64,000 nucleotides of DNA from Amphritea atlantica (GTDB lineage Bacteria > Pseudomonadota > Gammaproteobacteria > Pseudomonadales > Balneatricaceae): contig NZ_FOGB01000011.1 in NCBI RefSeq assembly GCF_900111095.1, positions 1-64,000 of the forward strand, read 5' to 3'. The position numbers were made by a program, and so were the translations under genes. Below, piece after piece: positions 63,870-64,000 of this stretch. The stretch's first letter is position 1, and the number at the start of each line of letters is the position of its first letter. The notes under the pieces are model-generated. The model ran no database searches. It was not told the origin of the DNA and saw nothing but the letters and a program-made list of their open reading frames with translations.

Positions 63870-64000
63870 TTATTTGCCCAGCTCTTCCGCCAGTGCCGCA
63901 GAGCGGTCGCTGCAGGCCTGCATGCCGTTAGCAATGATCTCTGGCAGTCCCTGATCGATAAAAGTGAGTATCGCCTGTTCCGTAGTGCCTTTGGGAGACG
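63870..64000 (-). CDS. proC: Pyrroline-5-carboxylate reductase, C-terminal part
   Basis: Only the last 42 codons lie in the window: SPKGTTEQAILTFIDQGLPE and the ending SAALAEELGK, the normal ProC C-terminus (SPGGTT-type helix). The enzyme makes proline from pyrroline-5-carboxylate. Conserved order proC-yggT-yggU-metX-metW. Cut by the window edge. Confidence 0.9.
   Translation of the reverse strand, partial: SPKGTTEQAILTFIDQGLPEIIANGMQACSDRSAALAEELGK

Overview
The window looks like chromosome of a marine gammaproteobacterium of the Oceanospirillales type (Amphritea, Neptunomonas or Marinobacterium-like). This is inferred from gene content and order: a Pseudomonas-style proC-yggT-yggU-metX-metW-DUF4426-rdgB-hemW block, the cyaY / lptM-lysA-dapF-DUF484-xerC-yigB block, algQ near gshA, and a dctBD/dctPQM TRAP locus. 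No rRNA, tRNA, CRISPR array, prophage or intact insertion sequence was recognised.

Layout. (1) 1-4.9 kb: the end of an amino-acid ABC operon, then a small AT-rich accessory stretch. It holds short secreted proteins, an FMN reductase, a probable VOC-family pseudogene, a WD40-type lipoprotein and four copies of a REP-like palindromic repeat. (2) 4.9-9.4 kb: housekeeping (algQ, a FliL-like protein, gshA, pykA). (3) 9.6-18.6 kb: a C4-dicarboxylate module. DctB senses, DctD activates a well-formed sigma-54 promoter preceded by two tandem GGGTG-N6-CACCC sites, and DctPQM is the transporter. A chemoreceptor with a periplasmic heme c motif lies between regulator and transporter. (4) 18.7-32.1 kb: ilvA/rpiA, a 42-residue membrane protein, a large DUF748 protein with internal repeats, ybbP-ybbA/tesA, an orphan CHASE histidine kinase and ilvE.

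(5) 32.4-49.4 kb: lipopolysaccharide biogenesis. ADP-heptose supply (hldE, gmhA), inner-core transferases (waaA, waaC and a waaC paralogue), lipid A acylation and export (an LpxL-type acyltransferase, msbA), an O-antigen ligase-like protein, and an AT-rich set of outer-core glycosyltransferases. Two of these have host-glycan-like signatures: a GT52 sialyltransferase-like protein and a GT11 alpha-1,2-fucosyltransferase. The cluster contains a decayed second copy of one glycosyltransferase and another likely gene remnant, so it has been remodelled recently. (6) 49.4-56 kb: cyaY, lptM, lysA, dapF, DUF484, xerC and a HAD phosphatase, ending in a convergent overlap with an EamA exporter. (7) 56-58.6 kb: a tightly overlapped EamA / Ada-like methyltransferase / AraC unit. 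(8) 58.7-64 kb: hemW back to proC, all on the minus strand; proC is cut by the window edge.

The most notable items are the heme-motif chemoreceptor inside the dct locus with its sigma-54 control region, the clustered repeat family near the left end, the decayed glycosyltransferase, and the unannotated 42-residue membrane protein beside rpiA. I did not find a clearly new multi-gene system. All functional calls come from reading the sequence; no database search was possible.
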